A stretch of DNA of 36,572 bases from Dysgonomonas sp. HGC4 (GTDB taxonomy: Bacteria > Bacteroidota > Bacteroidia > Bacteroidales > Dysgonomonadaceae). The stretch's first letter is position 1, and every line of letters begins with the position of its first letter. Shown one piece after another: positions 8,251-15,851 of this stretch. Made by a program: the position numbers and the translations under genes. The notes beneath the pieces were generated by a model. The model was not told where the DNA came from and ran no database searches. It saw nothing but the letters and a program-made list of their open reading frames with translations. The DNA lies in the NCBI RefSeq assembly GCF_001261715.1, contig NZ_CVRU01000050.1, forward strand, positions 1 to 36,572. The letters run 5' to 3'.

Positions 8251-9022
8251 ATATCTTTGGTTTGCCATACCGGCTATTATTTGTTGGTTGTCGGCCGCAG
8301 GAATAGTATATATTTCCAATAAAAAAAATCTGGCTAATGCCTTGATGATATTAGGCACAATTATTTTCGGAGCGTTTATCGTTGGTTTATGGATAGGGCA
8401 GGAGCGTCCACCGTTGCGAACCATTGGCGAAACCCGTTTATGGTATTCTTTCTTTTTGGCGACCATCGGTTTTGTTACCTATCGACATTGGAAGTACGAT
8501 TGGATGCTTTCGTTTTCGGCTGTTGTAGCTACCGTATTTGCTTGTGTGAATATTTTTAAACCCGAAATACATTCAACAAACCTTATGCCTGCTTTACAGA
8601 GTTATTGGTTTGTACCTCACGTAACGGTTTATATTCTTTCCTATGCCATGTTTGGAGCTGCGGTAATTGCCGCTTTCATTCAACTATCGCGATTGAATAA
8701 GGGCAAAGAAGATGCTCAGCTGTATGCCTTTATCGACAATATTGTATACGTAGGTTTTGGTTTCCTTATACTTGGCATGTTGATGGGTGCTGTGTGGGCA
8801 AAAGAGGCTTGGGGGCATTATTGGTCGTGGGATCCTAAGGAAACTTGGGCATTTATAACGGCTGCCGCTTATCTGGTATTCATTCATATGCGTTTACAAC
8901 AATATCACAAGCGTTTTGTATTGTGGATGATTCCCATTGCTTTCATCCTTTTGATGTTTACATGGATTGGTGTAAACTACCTGCCTGCTGCACAAGGCAG
9001 TATTCATGTATATTCTAATTGA
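8237..9022 (+). CDS. ccsA: Cytochrome c biogenesis protein CcsA/ResC-like
   Basis: The haem-handling partner of ResB. The 261 residues form about eight membrane helices. The tryptophan-rich WWD signature is clear: WGHYWSWDPKETWAF at 192-206, which presents haem on the outer face. Histidines at H128 (VPHVTVYIL) and H217 (FIHMRL) are in places where the family has haem-ligating histidines (family knowledge plus position). The C-terminus GVNYLPAAQGSIHVY is also typical. It overlaps resB by 14 bp and is followed by a strong terminator, closing the cluster. In several bacteria ResB and CcsA are a single fused CcsBA protein, whereas here they are separate. Confidence 0.92.
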   Translation: MTWSEYLWFAIPAIICWLSAAGIVYISNKKNLANALMILGTIIFGAFIVGLWIGQERPPLRTIGETRLWYSFFLATIGFVTYRHWKYDWMLSFSAVVATVFACVNIFKPEIHSTNLMPALQSYWFVPHVTVYILSYAMFGAAVIAAFIQLSRLNKGKEDAQLYAFIDNIVYVGFGFLILGMLMGAVWAKEAWGHYWSWDPKETWAFITAAAYLVFIHMRLQQYHKRFVLWMIPIAFILLMFTWIGVNYLPAAQGSIHVYSN

Positions 9023-9118
9023 AGATTCCAGATCTAGCTATTACTTTAGTTCGTAAAGCAAAAATCACTGCTTATTTACTAAAGTTTTGAAAAGATATTT
9101 TATACTACTGAAAAAGAT

Positions 9119-9148
9119 AAGTCAGGCTTTATGCTTGACTTTTTTTTA
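9119..9148 (+). terminator. Intrinsic terminator after ccsA
   Basis: AAGTCAGGC (9119-9127), loop TTTAT, GCTTGACTT (9133-9141) and a following T-run. The hairpin is close in sequence to the one at 11063-11088. Confidence 0.8.
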
Positions 9149-9396
9149 GTATTCTCTTGTAAATGAGATGAAATAGTGATCCTTTTGCTGTACCTTACAC
9201 GCATCCCCCCCCTGTGAAATATCACCCCTTCAATGTATGTTTTGATAGTGTGAGTAGATCTACTTTTTCTCTGATCTAGAGCCTTTTTTTATACTTTTTT
9301 GCTCTTTTTTTATATAAAATGATTTTCGAATAAACAATCTTATGCTATTACAGTTATAATAGGCAGAAGTTGTTGTTTGATTATTTATTAGGTTAT
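9149..9396. other. Intergenic region with a C8 tract and a 12-bp palindrome
   Basis: No gene is seen. A run of eight C residues (9205-9212) stands out in AT-rich DNA, and a perfect palindrome AGTAGATCTACT lies at 9253-9264. T-rich sequence from 9285 to 9312 includes TACTTTTTTG, a near match to a -7 box. All lie upstream of the acyltransferase. Confidence 0.3.
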
Positions 9397-10476
9397 ATGG
9401 GTATAAGCTTTTACAGTATAAGTAAAGAGCAAAAAGATGTGATTAAGGGGATTGCTATGGTTTTCATTGTTCTTCATAACTTTCTTCATTGGACAAATGC
9501 AGTTGGAGAGAATGAGATGAATTTTGACTCTAATCGGATTTATAATCTTTTTGAATTCATCGGAGGAGATGTTACACGATTGTTTAATGGCTTATTTTCC
9601 TATTTTGGTTTCTATTTTCTAGAATTATTTATTTTTATTAGTGGCTATGGATTGGCAAAATACAACATCAATAGTACTACTCCTATGTACAAGAAGTATA
9701 TTATTCCTCGGGTCATAAAACTTTATGCTTTATTGATATTCGGAATCATAGTATACTTTTTCCTTTTTTACAGAGCTTTTGATATGGAATGGTTTACTGC
9801 TTTCGTCACGTCTTCTCTACTGATGTATAACAATTTGTCGTTTTACCGCATCTTTATGTTTATCGGTCCGTGGTGGTATTTCAGCCTTATACTTCAATTA
9901 TATATTTTATTCCCTCTTCTTTACAAAGCCTTAGATCGCTACAAAGAAAAGGGATTTTTTGTTTTAATAGCACTGAGTTATGTCTTGATATTTCTTCTTA
10001 CATCGATTGCTAATAAGTGGGATGTTCCTATCTATGGTAACTTCTTAGGGCATTTACCCGAATTTTTATTGGGAATGGGATGTGTAATGTTTGAGGGGCT
10101 AAAGTTCACATGGAAAGTGATGATTCCGGCTATGGTAGTTTTTATTTTGTCGAATTTCCTAGAATTCTTCTTTCCTTTCAGCTTTTTATCGGCTACCATT
10201 CTGATGCTTTGGTTCTTTCATGCAATAATAAATATGCCGTCTAATCGGATAATGCGTGCTTTTAAATTGCTAGGTGTAATCAGTATGTTTATGTTTCTTA
10301 TCAATGGTCCTTTACGATTATACACGATGCCTTATTTGGCAAGGGGCGAACCTCTCCAAGTTTTATTGGGTTCATTTATTCACTTGACAATCGTAATAAT
10401 GGTTTCGTATATGCTGTCTTTGTTATATTATAAAACAGTAGAGCCATTAACTCTCAAACTTATAAGTAAATTATAG
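9397..10476 (+). CDS. Acyltransferase family 3 membrane protein
   Basis: A polytopic membrane O-acyltransferase (Acyl_transf_3/OafA-type), which moves acetyl or another acyl group onto a surface sugar or lipid headgroup. The family hallmark is the first helix KGIAMVFIVLHNFLHW with its catalytic-type histidine, followed by about nine more helices ending in a conserved-looking final segment (LTIVIMVSYMLSLLYYKTVEP). From ATG 9397 it has 359 residues. A TTG at 9370 would add nine residues (MLFDYLLGY), and neither start has a clear ribosome binding site. No terminator follows. A fossil coding tail on the other strand begins 20 bp after the stop. The substrate cannot be told, and no polysaccharide cluster is adjacent. 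Confidence 0.8.
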   Translation: MGISFYSISKEQKDVIKGIAMVFIVLHNFLHWTNAVGENEMNFDSNRIYNLFEFIGGDVTRLFNGLFSYFGFYFLELFIFISGYGLAKYNINSTTPMYKKYIIPRVIKLYALLIFGIIVYFFLFYRAFDMEWFTAFVTSSLLMYNNLSFYRIFMFIGPWWYFSLILQLYILFPLLYKALDRYKEKGFFVLIALSYVLIFLLTSIANKWDVPIYGNFLGHLPEFLLGMGCVMFEGLKFTWKVMIPAMVVFILSNFLEFFFPFSFLSATILMLWFFHAIINMPSNRIMRAFKLLGVISMFMFLINGPLRLYTMPYLARGEPLQVLLGSFIHLTIVIMVSYMLSLLYYKTVEPLTLKLISKL

Positions 10477-10495
10477 AGTGTAGGGTTATTTTTCT

Positions 10496-10558
10496 TCGTA
10501 TTCCTTTAGTAGTGCTATAAAGTTGGGATCACTATTAATAAGTATCAGACCTTTTTAT
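10496..10558 (-). pseudogene. Fossil C-terminus resembling the SIR2-TPR protein
   Basis: Read on the minus strand, this stretch encodes SDPNFIALLKEYEEK followed by TAA. The intact SIR2-TPR protein at 11623-13026 ends NDPDFIALIKEYEEK plus five more residues. DNA identity is also high, with 20 identical bases across the KEYEEK codons. Upstream in the same frame there is a stop codon about 22 codons before the end, and no start codon or helical repeat can be found, so only the tail survives. I read it as the remnant of a paralogue or of another TPR gene sharing this terminal motif. Confidence 0.6.
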
Positions 10559-10688
10559 TGAACGATAAGGTGTTTTATCAGATATTTTGCTGATAATATC
10601 AATTGCATTTCTTATATTTTATCAATAGAACTGATAGGTTTTAAAGACGGAGTTTTGTTGTTTTGTGATAGAACAAAACACATCTATT

Positions 10689-11036
10689 ATGACTTTACAA
10701 ACAGATAAGAATACAAAGCATAACCGCCCGATTGACGATGCTTTTGAAAAAGTGCGGCAGTGGATGACTGATAAAGAGATCGAAAATTTTTCAGTAGATG
10801 AAAACCATTTTGGAGTTCTTTTAGGTATGATTCTGGATAGGCACAAAGCTATTCGTAAGCATATTGAATTTTTAAGAGAAAAGGCGAATGCAGAATGGTC
10901 GGAATACCTTTTGTGTATGGATGAAAGTATACAAGTTTCCCATTTTTTTTATCAGTCGGCTCTTTGTCAATTTAATGATGATTATACGGCGTATGTGCAA
11001 ACCCTGAACACGCTGGTTCAAAAACTGAGAGAGTAA
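10689..11036 (+). CDS. Hypothetical small cytoplasmic protein
   Basis: A 115-residue soluble protein from ATG 10689 (MTLQTDKNTKHNRPIDDAF). A GTG at 10665 would add eight residues. It is mostly helical in appearance, with segments such as DDAFEKVRQWMTDKEIE and ILDRHKAIRKHIEFLREK, and has no signal peptide, membrane helix or known motif. I do not recognise a family. It shares a bidirectional terminator with the convergent XRE regulator and sits between a fossil gene tail and the SIR2/XRE locus, so it belongs to a stretch with signs of gene turnover. Confidence 0.6.
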   Translation: MTLQTDKNTKHNRPIDDAFEKVRQWMTDKEIENFSVDENHFGVLLGMILDRHKAIRKHIEFLREKANAEWSEYLLCMDESIQVSHFFYQSALCQFNDDYTAYVQTLNTLVQKLRE

Positions 11037-11062
11037 GCATCTGTTTTCTTATAGAAAAGAGA

Positions 11063-11088
11063 AAAGTCAGGACTTTATGCCTGACTTT
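11063..11088. terminator. Bidirectional terminator
   Basis: AAAGTCAGG (11063-11071) and CCTGACTTT (11080-11088) form a perfect 9-bp stem around ACTTTATG. T-rich and A-rich flanks let it serve both the small protein gene (+) and the XRE gene (-). Confidence 0.75.
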
Positions 11089-11113
11089 CTTGATTGTATG
11101 TATTTTTAGATTG

Positions 11114-11518
11114 TTATTTTTTTTCCTTTAATACCTCATGTAATAACGAGATTGTTTCTTCTTTTTCTTTTAGCATTCGTTCGTATAAAGCATTCTTTTC
11201 ATTATATAGCTCTACAATCTTATCAATTGGATTGAAAGTTGGGTTGTAATTAACGATTGATTGGTTATCGTGAGCATTAATAATATTTATTGCTGTACTT
11301 TCCCCTAGTTCTGTTATTGCTTCCACGGGAACACCCAGAACTTTAGCGATTTTTTCTAAAACCTCCTGTTCTAGTTTATCCTTTTTTTCGTAGCCCGAAA
11401 GTGTAGCTTGCGAGACACCTATTTGATCTGCCAAAACATCTTGTTTGATGTTTCTCCATTCTCTCCAGCGTTTTACATTTGCTCCGTGATTATTACCCTT
11501 TAATGTGGTTGCTTCCAT
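11114..11518 (-). CDS. XRE-family HTH transcriptional regulator with coiled-coil tail
   Basis: A DNA-binding regulator of 134 residues. The Cro/C1-type HTH covers about residues 14-68: VKRWREWRNIKQDVLADQ, then the recognition-helix region IGVSQATLSGYEKKDK, then LEKIAKVLGVPVEAI. The C-terminal part (about 95-132) is strongly charged and heptad-like (IVELYNEKNALYERMLKEKE), suggesting dimerisation. A Bacteroidota -7 box TATTTTTGCA lies 50 bp upstream, so it has its own promoter, although it follows the SIR2-TPR gene on the same strand with a 104-bp gap. Control of that neighbour is plausible but not shown. Short XRE proteins of this form are common in the phylum. Confidence 0.85.
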   Translation of the reverse strand: MEATTLKGNNHGANVKRWREWRNIKQDVLADQIGVSQATLSGYEKKDKLEQEVLEKIAKVLGVPVEAITELGESTAINIINAHDNQSIVNYNPTFNPIDKIVELYNEKNALYERMLKEKEETISLLHEVLKEKK

Positions 11519-11567
11519 CTATATATTGTGTATAAGTAAATGATAATTTGAATGCTATATCTTATTG

Positions 11568-11575
11568 CAAAAATA
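11568..11575 (-). promoter_or_regulatory. -7 promoter element for the XRE gene
   Basis: On the minus strand the bases read TATTTTTG followed by CA, an exact TAnnTTTGCA match, 50 bp before the XRE start. No TTTG lies at the usual -33 distance. Confidence 0.45.
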
Positions 11576-11622
11576 GGAAAATTAATTTAGTAATGCTCTT
11601 CGCAAATAATATTAATGATTCA

Positions 11623-13026
11623 TTACTTCGATTGGTTTTCTTTTTCTTCGTATTCCTTTATTAATGCTATAAAATCGGGGTCGTTTCGGAGAGAGTCCCA
11701 ATCTGAGTGCTTATTGAAATTCCTTATTGTCTCTTTATAATCTCTTTCAAGACTAGTTTCTAGATATTTAAGAGCCTTAGTCTTATTTAAGAGCAATGCA
11801 TGTAAATTAGCTAATCGATAGCTATATGTCCAATAACCGTATAATTTGTCGGCAATGAGAGTCTTTTCTATTGCTTTTTTTATATTTTGCTCGAAGCTCC
11901 ATTCAAAATATAAATTAGCTAAAGTTGCATTTAATAGTTTGTCATTTATTTCTTCAACCTCTTTTCTTATTTCTTCTATTCTACCAGCATTTTGATCAAA
12001 GCTACTTTCCGTTCTGTATTTTATTATTTCTTTTATAAGCAAATCTATGTTGACTTCTTTTGTTGTGTAACTTCTGCGTGAAGCCCCTTCTTCGTAGAGT
12101 CTGATTGCATCTTTAATATGCCGTTTTGTGATTTCTAGCTGTCCTTTTGCGTTTTTATGTTCATCGCTTATTTCTACAATCGAATTTATTGTATTCTGTA
12201 AAGACGTAAAAGGCTTATAAAGAATGTCTGGAGTTTGTAATCCAACTTCACTATGTAGCCTTAGCATAAATAAATCGGCATCGTAGCCCTTTATCAGGTA
12301 TGAATTGTTATTCGGCAAATCGAGTAATCTCTCTTGAACCCGTTGAGAGGGTTCATTGTCTTTGTAACCAATCCAATATAAATCGTTGGTAAAAGAGCCT
12401 AAATCTGCTATTTCATCTAATATCTTATCTTCGCCACTGTAACCAATAACTATCCATGTACGACGTTCTGCTATTCTGTTAAGAAAAGGAGAGCATATTT
12501 TTGATATCTTTTTTAGTTCGTTATCGGTATTCAGCATCCATAAACCACGATGTGTACCATGCAGGTATGTAACCGACTGTGTTTCTATATGAGAAGTAGG
12601 AAGTTCTTTAAGTATCGACAAATCGTATATTGGGGGAAACAAGTTGTACATTGCCATTGCCCGTAATATAAGATTATCAAAATTTACAGTCAGCACATAA
12701 TCAACGTATCCCTCTTTGATGAGGTGAGCCAGATAAATATAACCAACATTTATTTTAGCTTTTTCTATATAATTATTCAGAAGATCGTTACGCTCAGTAG
12801 TGTTGAGGCAAGACATAAGTTTTGCATAAGTACGCTCTTCTTTTTTGAGCCTCTTTATGGCTGGCTTATTCTTAAATTTAGAGAGTATATCATTACTTAT
12901 ATCCTCTGCAAGAGGTATATTGCCTGCAGCCGACATACCAGCACCCAGAAATATTATAGGCTTATTTTTACTGTTTTTGGCATCTTTCAGTAAATATGCA
13001 ATATCTTCTATATGTCCTTCTGTCAT
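11623..13026 (-). CDS. SIR2-like domain protein with C-terminal TPR-like region
   Basis: The N-terminal ~260 residues form a SIR2-like (SIR2_2-type) NAD-binding domain: PIIFLGAGMSAAGNIPLAED (23-42) is the Rossmann GAG motif, TVNFDNL (113-119) carries the catalytic-type Asn (N115), TYLHGT (153-158) the catalytic-type His (H156), and VIGYSGED (193-200) the last Rossmann strand. The zinc-finger module of classical deacetylase sirtuins is not apparent. Residues 270-467 are helical and TPR-like, ending in LRNDPDFIALIKEY. SIR2 domains of this kind joined to a helical or sensor region act as NAD-degrading effectors in several antiphage systems (Thoeris ThsA, DSR), so a defence role is plausible inference. 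It lies in a single-gene context upstream of an XRE regulator. Confidence 0.8.
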   Translation of the reverse strand: MTEGHIEDIAYLLKDAKNSKNKPIIFLGAGMSAAGNIPLAEDISNDILSKFKNKPAIKRLKKEERTYAKLMSCLNTTERNDLLNNYIEKAKINVGYIYLAHLIKEGYVDYVLTVNFDNLILRAMAMYNLFPPIYDLSILKELPTSHIETQSVTYLHGTHRGLWMLNTDNELKKISKICSPFLNRIAERRTWIVIGYSGEDKILDEIADLGSFTNDLYWIGYKDNEPSQRVQERLLDLPNNNSYLIKGYDADLFMLRLHSEVGLQTPDILYKPFTSLQNTINSIVEISDEHKNAKGQLEITKRHIKDAIRLYEEGASRRSYTTKEVNIDLLIKEIIKYRTESSFDQNAGRIEEIRKEVEEINDKLLNATLANLYFEWSFEQNIKKAIEKTLIADKLYGYWTYSYRLANLHALLLNKTKALKYLETSLERDYKETIRNFNKHSDWDSLRNDPDFIALIKEYEEKENQSK

Positions 13027-13060
13027 TGTGCGTTTTACGGTATAAAGTTGATTGGTTACC

Positions 13061-13068
13061 CAAAGTTA
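13061..13068 (-). promoter_or_regulatory. -7 promoter element for the SIR2-TPR gene
   Basis: The minus strand reads TAACTTTG, an exact TAnnTTTG match, 34 bp before the start codon. No clear -33 TTTG accompanies it. Confidence 0.35.
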
Positions 13069-13160
13069 AGAAACAATATTTATATTTTTTTATTTCTGCT
13101 AATGATATTGTAAGAGACTATATTTGTTGTACTTGCCTGAGCAGTGAGAAGTTGCAGCTA

Positions 13161-13682
13161 TTATTCGGAAAGAGGAGCAAATGTAAAGTCATTTTCCATT
13201 AGAAAAGCAGATTTTTTGTCATCGCTCATTCTGTCAACAAAAACACGCATCGTATACGCTCCATAAGTTAGGTTGGAGGAGGTGTCGGTGTACATCCAAT
13301 CGCTGATCAGATTTTTATCAATCGTAATGGTATCGCCAAATTGAACTTGGGTATCGTATAGAGGTTCATTAGATACTATGCCGAAGAAATTGTTGCCATC
13401 GTAAGTAAGTTCGCTTACCCACATGTGTTCTTTGCTGCCGTCTTTAGTGGGAAACCCTTCTTTAACCACAAAATTTGTATATCTATTGGTTTTTTGATTT
13501 TCGATAAATGCTTTTTCGAATTGATTGAAAGTTTCTTTTGCTTTATCCATCGCTATGTTAATCTCTTTGTCATCTTCTTTGATGTATGAGATATTTTCGT
13601 TCTCAGTGCTTTTACTTTTGTTACTACAACTAATAAGACCCAATGTGATGATGCTTGCGAGAATAAGAAAACCTTTTTTCAT
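13161..13682 (-). CDS. DUF2314-domain lipoprotein
   Basis: A 173-residue predicted lipoprotein with signal MKKGFLILASIITLGLISCS, the lipobox cysteine being residue 19. The mature region matches DUF2314: a helical start (INIAMDKAKETFNQFEKAF), FVVKEGFPTKDGSKEHMWVS, then GIVSNEPLYDTQVQFGDTI and ISDWMY before a GAYTMRVF ending. The function of DUF2314 is unknown. The gene is transcribed away from sppA and the phased TGTTRAYAA array lies immediately upstream of its start. No terminator was found between it and the SIR2-TPR gene, 134 bp downstream on the same strand. Confidence 0.8.
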   Translation of the reverse strand: MKKGFLILASIITLGLISCSNKSKSTENENISYIKEDDKEINIAMDKAKETFNQFEKAFIENQKTNRYTNFVVKEGFPTKDGSKEHMWVSELTYDGNNFFGIVSNEPLYDTQVQFGDTITIDKNLISDWMYTDTSSNLTYGAYTMRVFVDRMSDDKKSAFLMENDFTFAPLSE

Positions 13683-13693
13683 GATTTTGAAAT

Positions 13694-13842
13694 TGTTGAA
13701 ATGATGTTAATAAAGTGCTGTTTGCATGTTAATAACTAGGGGAAACCTGTTAATAACTAAAGACGAAAATACTAAATATTGTTGATAACTGCACCTTCGA
13801 TTGTTAACAAGTTGTGCGTAAGGCTCTCTTATCTGTTGATAA
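13694..13842. promoter_or_regulatory. Helically phased array of TGTTRAYAA boxes
   Basis: Six exact TGTTRAYAA boxes on the + strand start at 13705, 13727, 13748, 13780, 13802 and 13834, with a weaker TGTTGAAAT at 13694. Successive distances are 11, 22, 21, 32, 22 and 32 bp, all close to whole helical turns. The boxes differ by one or two bases from the reverse complement of the DnaA box TTATCCACA. The array fills the region between the DUF2314 gene and the sppA terminator. It may be an operator array or a DnaA-binding cluster. Confidence 0.5.
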
Positions 13843-13851
13843 TGAGCAAAA

Positions 13852-13882
13852 AAAAGAACCGGATATAAAATCCGGCTCTTTT
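13852..13882 (-). terminator. Intrinsic terminator of sppA
   Basis: On the minus strand AAAAGAGCCGGAT, loop TTTAT, then ATCCGGTTCTTTT continues into an eight-base T-run. It begins 48 bp after the sppA stop. Confidence 0.8.
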
Positions 13883-13929
13883 CAAATTGAAAGAATATTA
13901 CTATTAATTGAGTAAAAAATAGTCTGTGT

Positions 13930-15735
13930 TTAGTAACTGATTCTATCGGGCATCATAGCCATTTGCATATCGAACGATTGAATATGTTGTTTAAGTATAT
14001 TTTTCTCGAAATTGGTTTCGCTCAAAAAGAATTTTAATGCCTGCATTTTTGAGTTACTGAAAGAGTCTTCTAACATTTGAGCGAAAAGGGTTTTCTTCTC
14101 GGGATATTTTGAGATGCTGTAATCGGTAACTTTAGCTTGTTCGGCAGCAATTTTTATAGCGTCTTCTATTCCTCCGATTTTATCAACAAGACCTAATTTG
14201 ATGGCTTGCGATCCTGTCCATACACGTCCTTGACCAATAGAATCTATTTCGGCTTTGGTCTTTGAGCGTCCATCGGCACAACGGGTGATAAATAGGTCGT
14301 AACCCGACTCTATGTATTTTTGAAGTATTTGTTTTTCGTCGTCATTGAAGCTTCTCGAGAAACCTGCAAAAAGAAATGGTATGCCAAATGTAGTACCTCC
14401 AAATGAGCTGTGTTTGTTGGTATTTACTTCGTCGAAAGAAAATCCGATCTTTTTAGATAGCTCTTCACCTTCGGGAATCAATCCAAAAATACCGATCGAT
14501 CCGGTCAATGTAGAGGGTTGAGCTACAATTGTATTGGCTGCACAAGAGATGTAATATCCACCCGAAGCTGCATAATCTCCCATCGATACAATAACCGGTT
14601 TCTTAGCTTTCAGTTCCACTACTGCATTCCATATCTGCTCCGATGCATAGGCGCTTCCTCCGGGAGAGTTTACGCGAAATACTACGGCTTTTACCTCATC
14701 GTTATCTCCTAATTTTTGTAATTCCTTTACATATTCCTGCGCAGTAATGGTAGAACCTGAACTGAATATATTGCTTTCGCCGCTGTCTACAATTGCACCT
14801 TCGGCATACAGTACTGCTATTTTGGTTTTTGTATCTCCTTCTTTTTTGAATTTCACACCTTCCATGTTATCAATGCTAGCCAGATTTAGCTTTTTGTCGG
14901 CTTCTATATCTACCAAGGTTTTCAGATAAGCTTCTACACCTGGTTTGTACATCAAAGTATCTACTAAGTTGTATTGAACAATAGAGTCGGCAGGCATAAA
15001 AGTAAGGCATCTGTCGGCATAGGTATTCAGTGCATCCACTGATATGGCACGGCTTTCGGAGATTCCCGCTAATAAGTGCGACCAAATATCATTCAAATAA
15101 GATGTGCGTTGTAGGCGGTTGGCTTCACTCATTTTGTCTTGAATGAAAGGTTCTACTGCCGATTTGAATGTTCCTACTTTGAATACCTGATAGTTGATAC
15201 CCAATTTATCATTCATGTTCTTTGTGAAGATAAGGTTAGAGCTTATTCCTCTGAAATCGAACGATCCTTTAGGATTCATGATCACTTTATCTGCCACAGA
15301 AGCTATATAATAGGTGTTCTGTAAATAACTGTCGGCATAAGCTACAATAAACTTACCCGTTGTTTTGAAGTCGATCAATGCGTCTCTTATCGGATCTATA
15401 TTGCCCAATCCTCCATTTAATGATCCGGCTTTAATATATATACCTTTGATTTCGTCGTTTTCTTTTGCTTTTTTTATAGCATCAAGTATGCCTTCGAGAC
15501 CTAGGGTGGCGGGAGTTCCCATTATCTTATTGAGAGGGCTCGATTCGCTTCTTTCGCCTAGATTTCCTTTTAAATCGAGGGTAAGTATTGTTTTGTCTTT
15601 GAGGTTATAAGTTTCGGTACTTCCCATGGCAGCAATGACTCCTGCAAAGATCATTATAGAGAAGACCGTCAGTATGACCGATCCGATGATGACTCCTAAA
15701 GTAGAGGCTAGTAAAGTTTTGAAAAAGCTTTTCAT
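13930..15735 (-). CDS. sppA: Signal peptide peptidase SppA, 67-kDa type
   Basis: A membrane-anchored serine protease of the S49 family that degrades cleaved signal peptides. The 601 residues include an N-terminal anchor (about 8-36) and the duplicated ClpP-like fold of the long SppA form. The catalytic dyad is visible: the general-base lysine in KVGTFKSAVEPF (K191) and the nucleophile in DYAASGGYYISCA (S391). The 200-residue spacing equals that of E. coli SppA (K209/S409). SPGGSAYASE (357-366) precedes the active serine as usual. The first 40 codons are repeated in degenerate form upstream (see 15852-15992). Confidence 0.95.
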   Translation of the reverse strand: MKSFFKTLLASTLGVIIGSVILTVFSIMIFAGVIAAMGSTETYNLKDKTILTLDLKGNLGERSESSPLNKIMGTPATLGLEGILDAIKKAKENDEIKGIYIKAGSLNGGLGNIDPIRDALIDFKTTGKFIVAYADSYLQNTYYIASVADKVIMNPKGSFDFRGISSNLIFTKNMNDKLGINYQVFKVGTFKSAVEPFIQDKMSEANRLQRTSYLNDIWSHLLAGISESRAISVDALNTYADRCLTFMPADSIVQYNLVDTLMYKPGVEAYLKTLVDIEADKKLNLASIDNMEGVKFKKEGDTKTKIAVLYAEGAIVDSGESNIFSSGSTITAQEYVKELQKLGDNDEVKAVVFRVNSPGGSAYASEQIWNAVVELKAKKPVIVSMGDYAASGGYYISCAANTIVAQPSTLTGSIGIFGLIPEGEELSKKIGFSFDEVNTNKHSSFGGTTFGIPFLFAGFSRSFNDDEKQILQKYIESGYDLFITRCADGRSKTKAEIDSIGQGRVWTGSQAIKLGLVDKIGGIEDAIKIAAEQAKVTDYSISKYPEKKTLFAQMLEDSFSNSKMQALKFFLSETNFEKNILKQHIQSFDMQMAMMPDRISY

Positions 15736-15851
15736 ATTGGTTCTTTTATTTAGTGTTTTTTTTGAAGTTTTAATTCTATCTGTTTTAATCAGGCTTATTA
15801 AACCTTTTTTTGATTAGTGTAAATTATATTGTTAGATACTTTGATCTGGTG

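Noticed and set aside
9253-9264. Perfect palindrome AGTAGATCTACT followed by T residues
   Set aside because: It has no loop, so it cannot form a terminator hairpin, and there is no repeat of it elsewhere in the window.
13694-13842. Calling the TGTTRAYAA array the chromosomal origin
   Set aside because: No exact TTATCCACA boxes, no dnaA or other origin-linked genes, and no clear switch in gene orientation. It is kept as a box array of unknown role.
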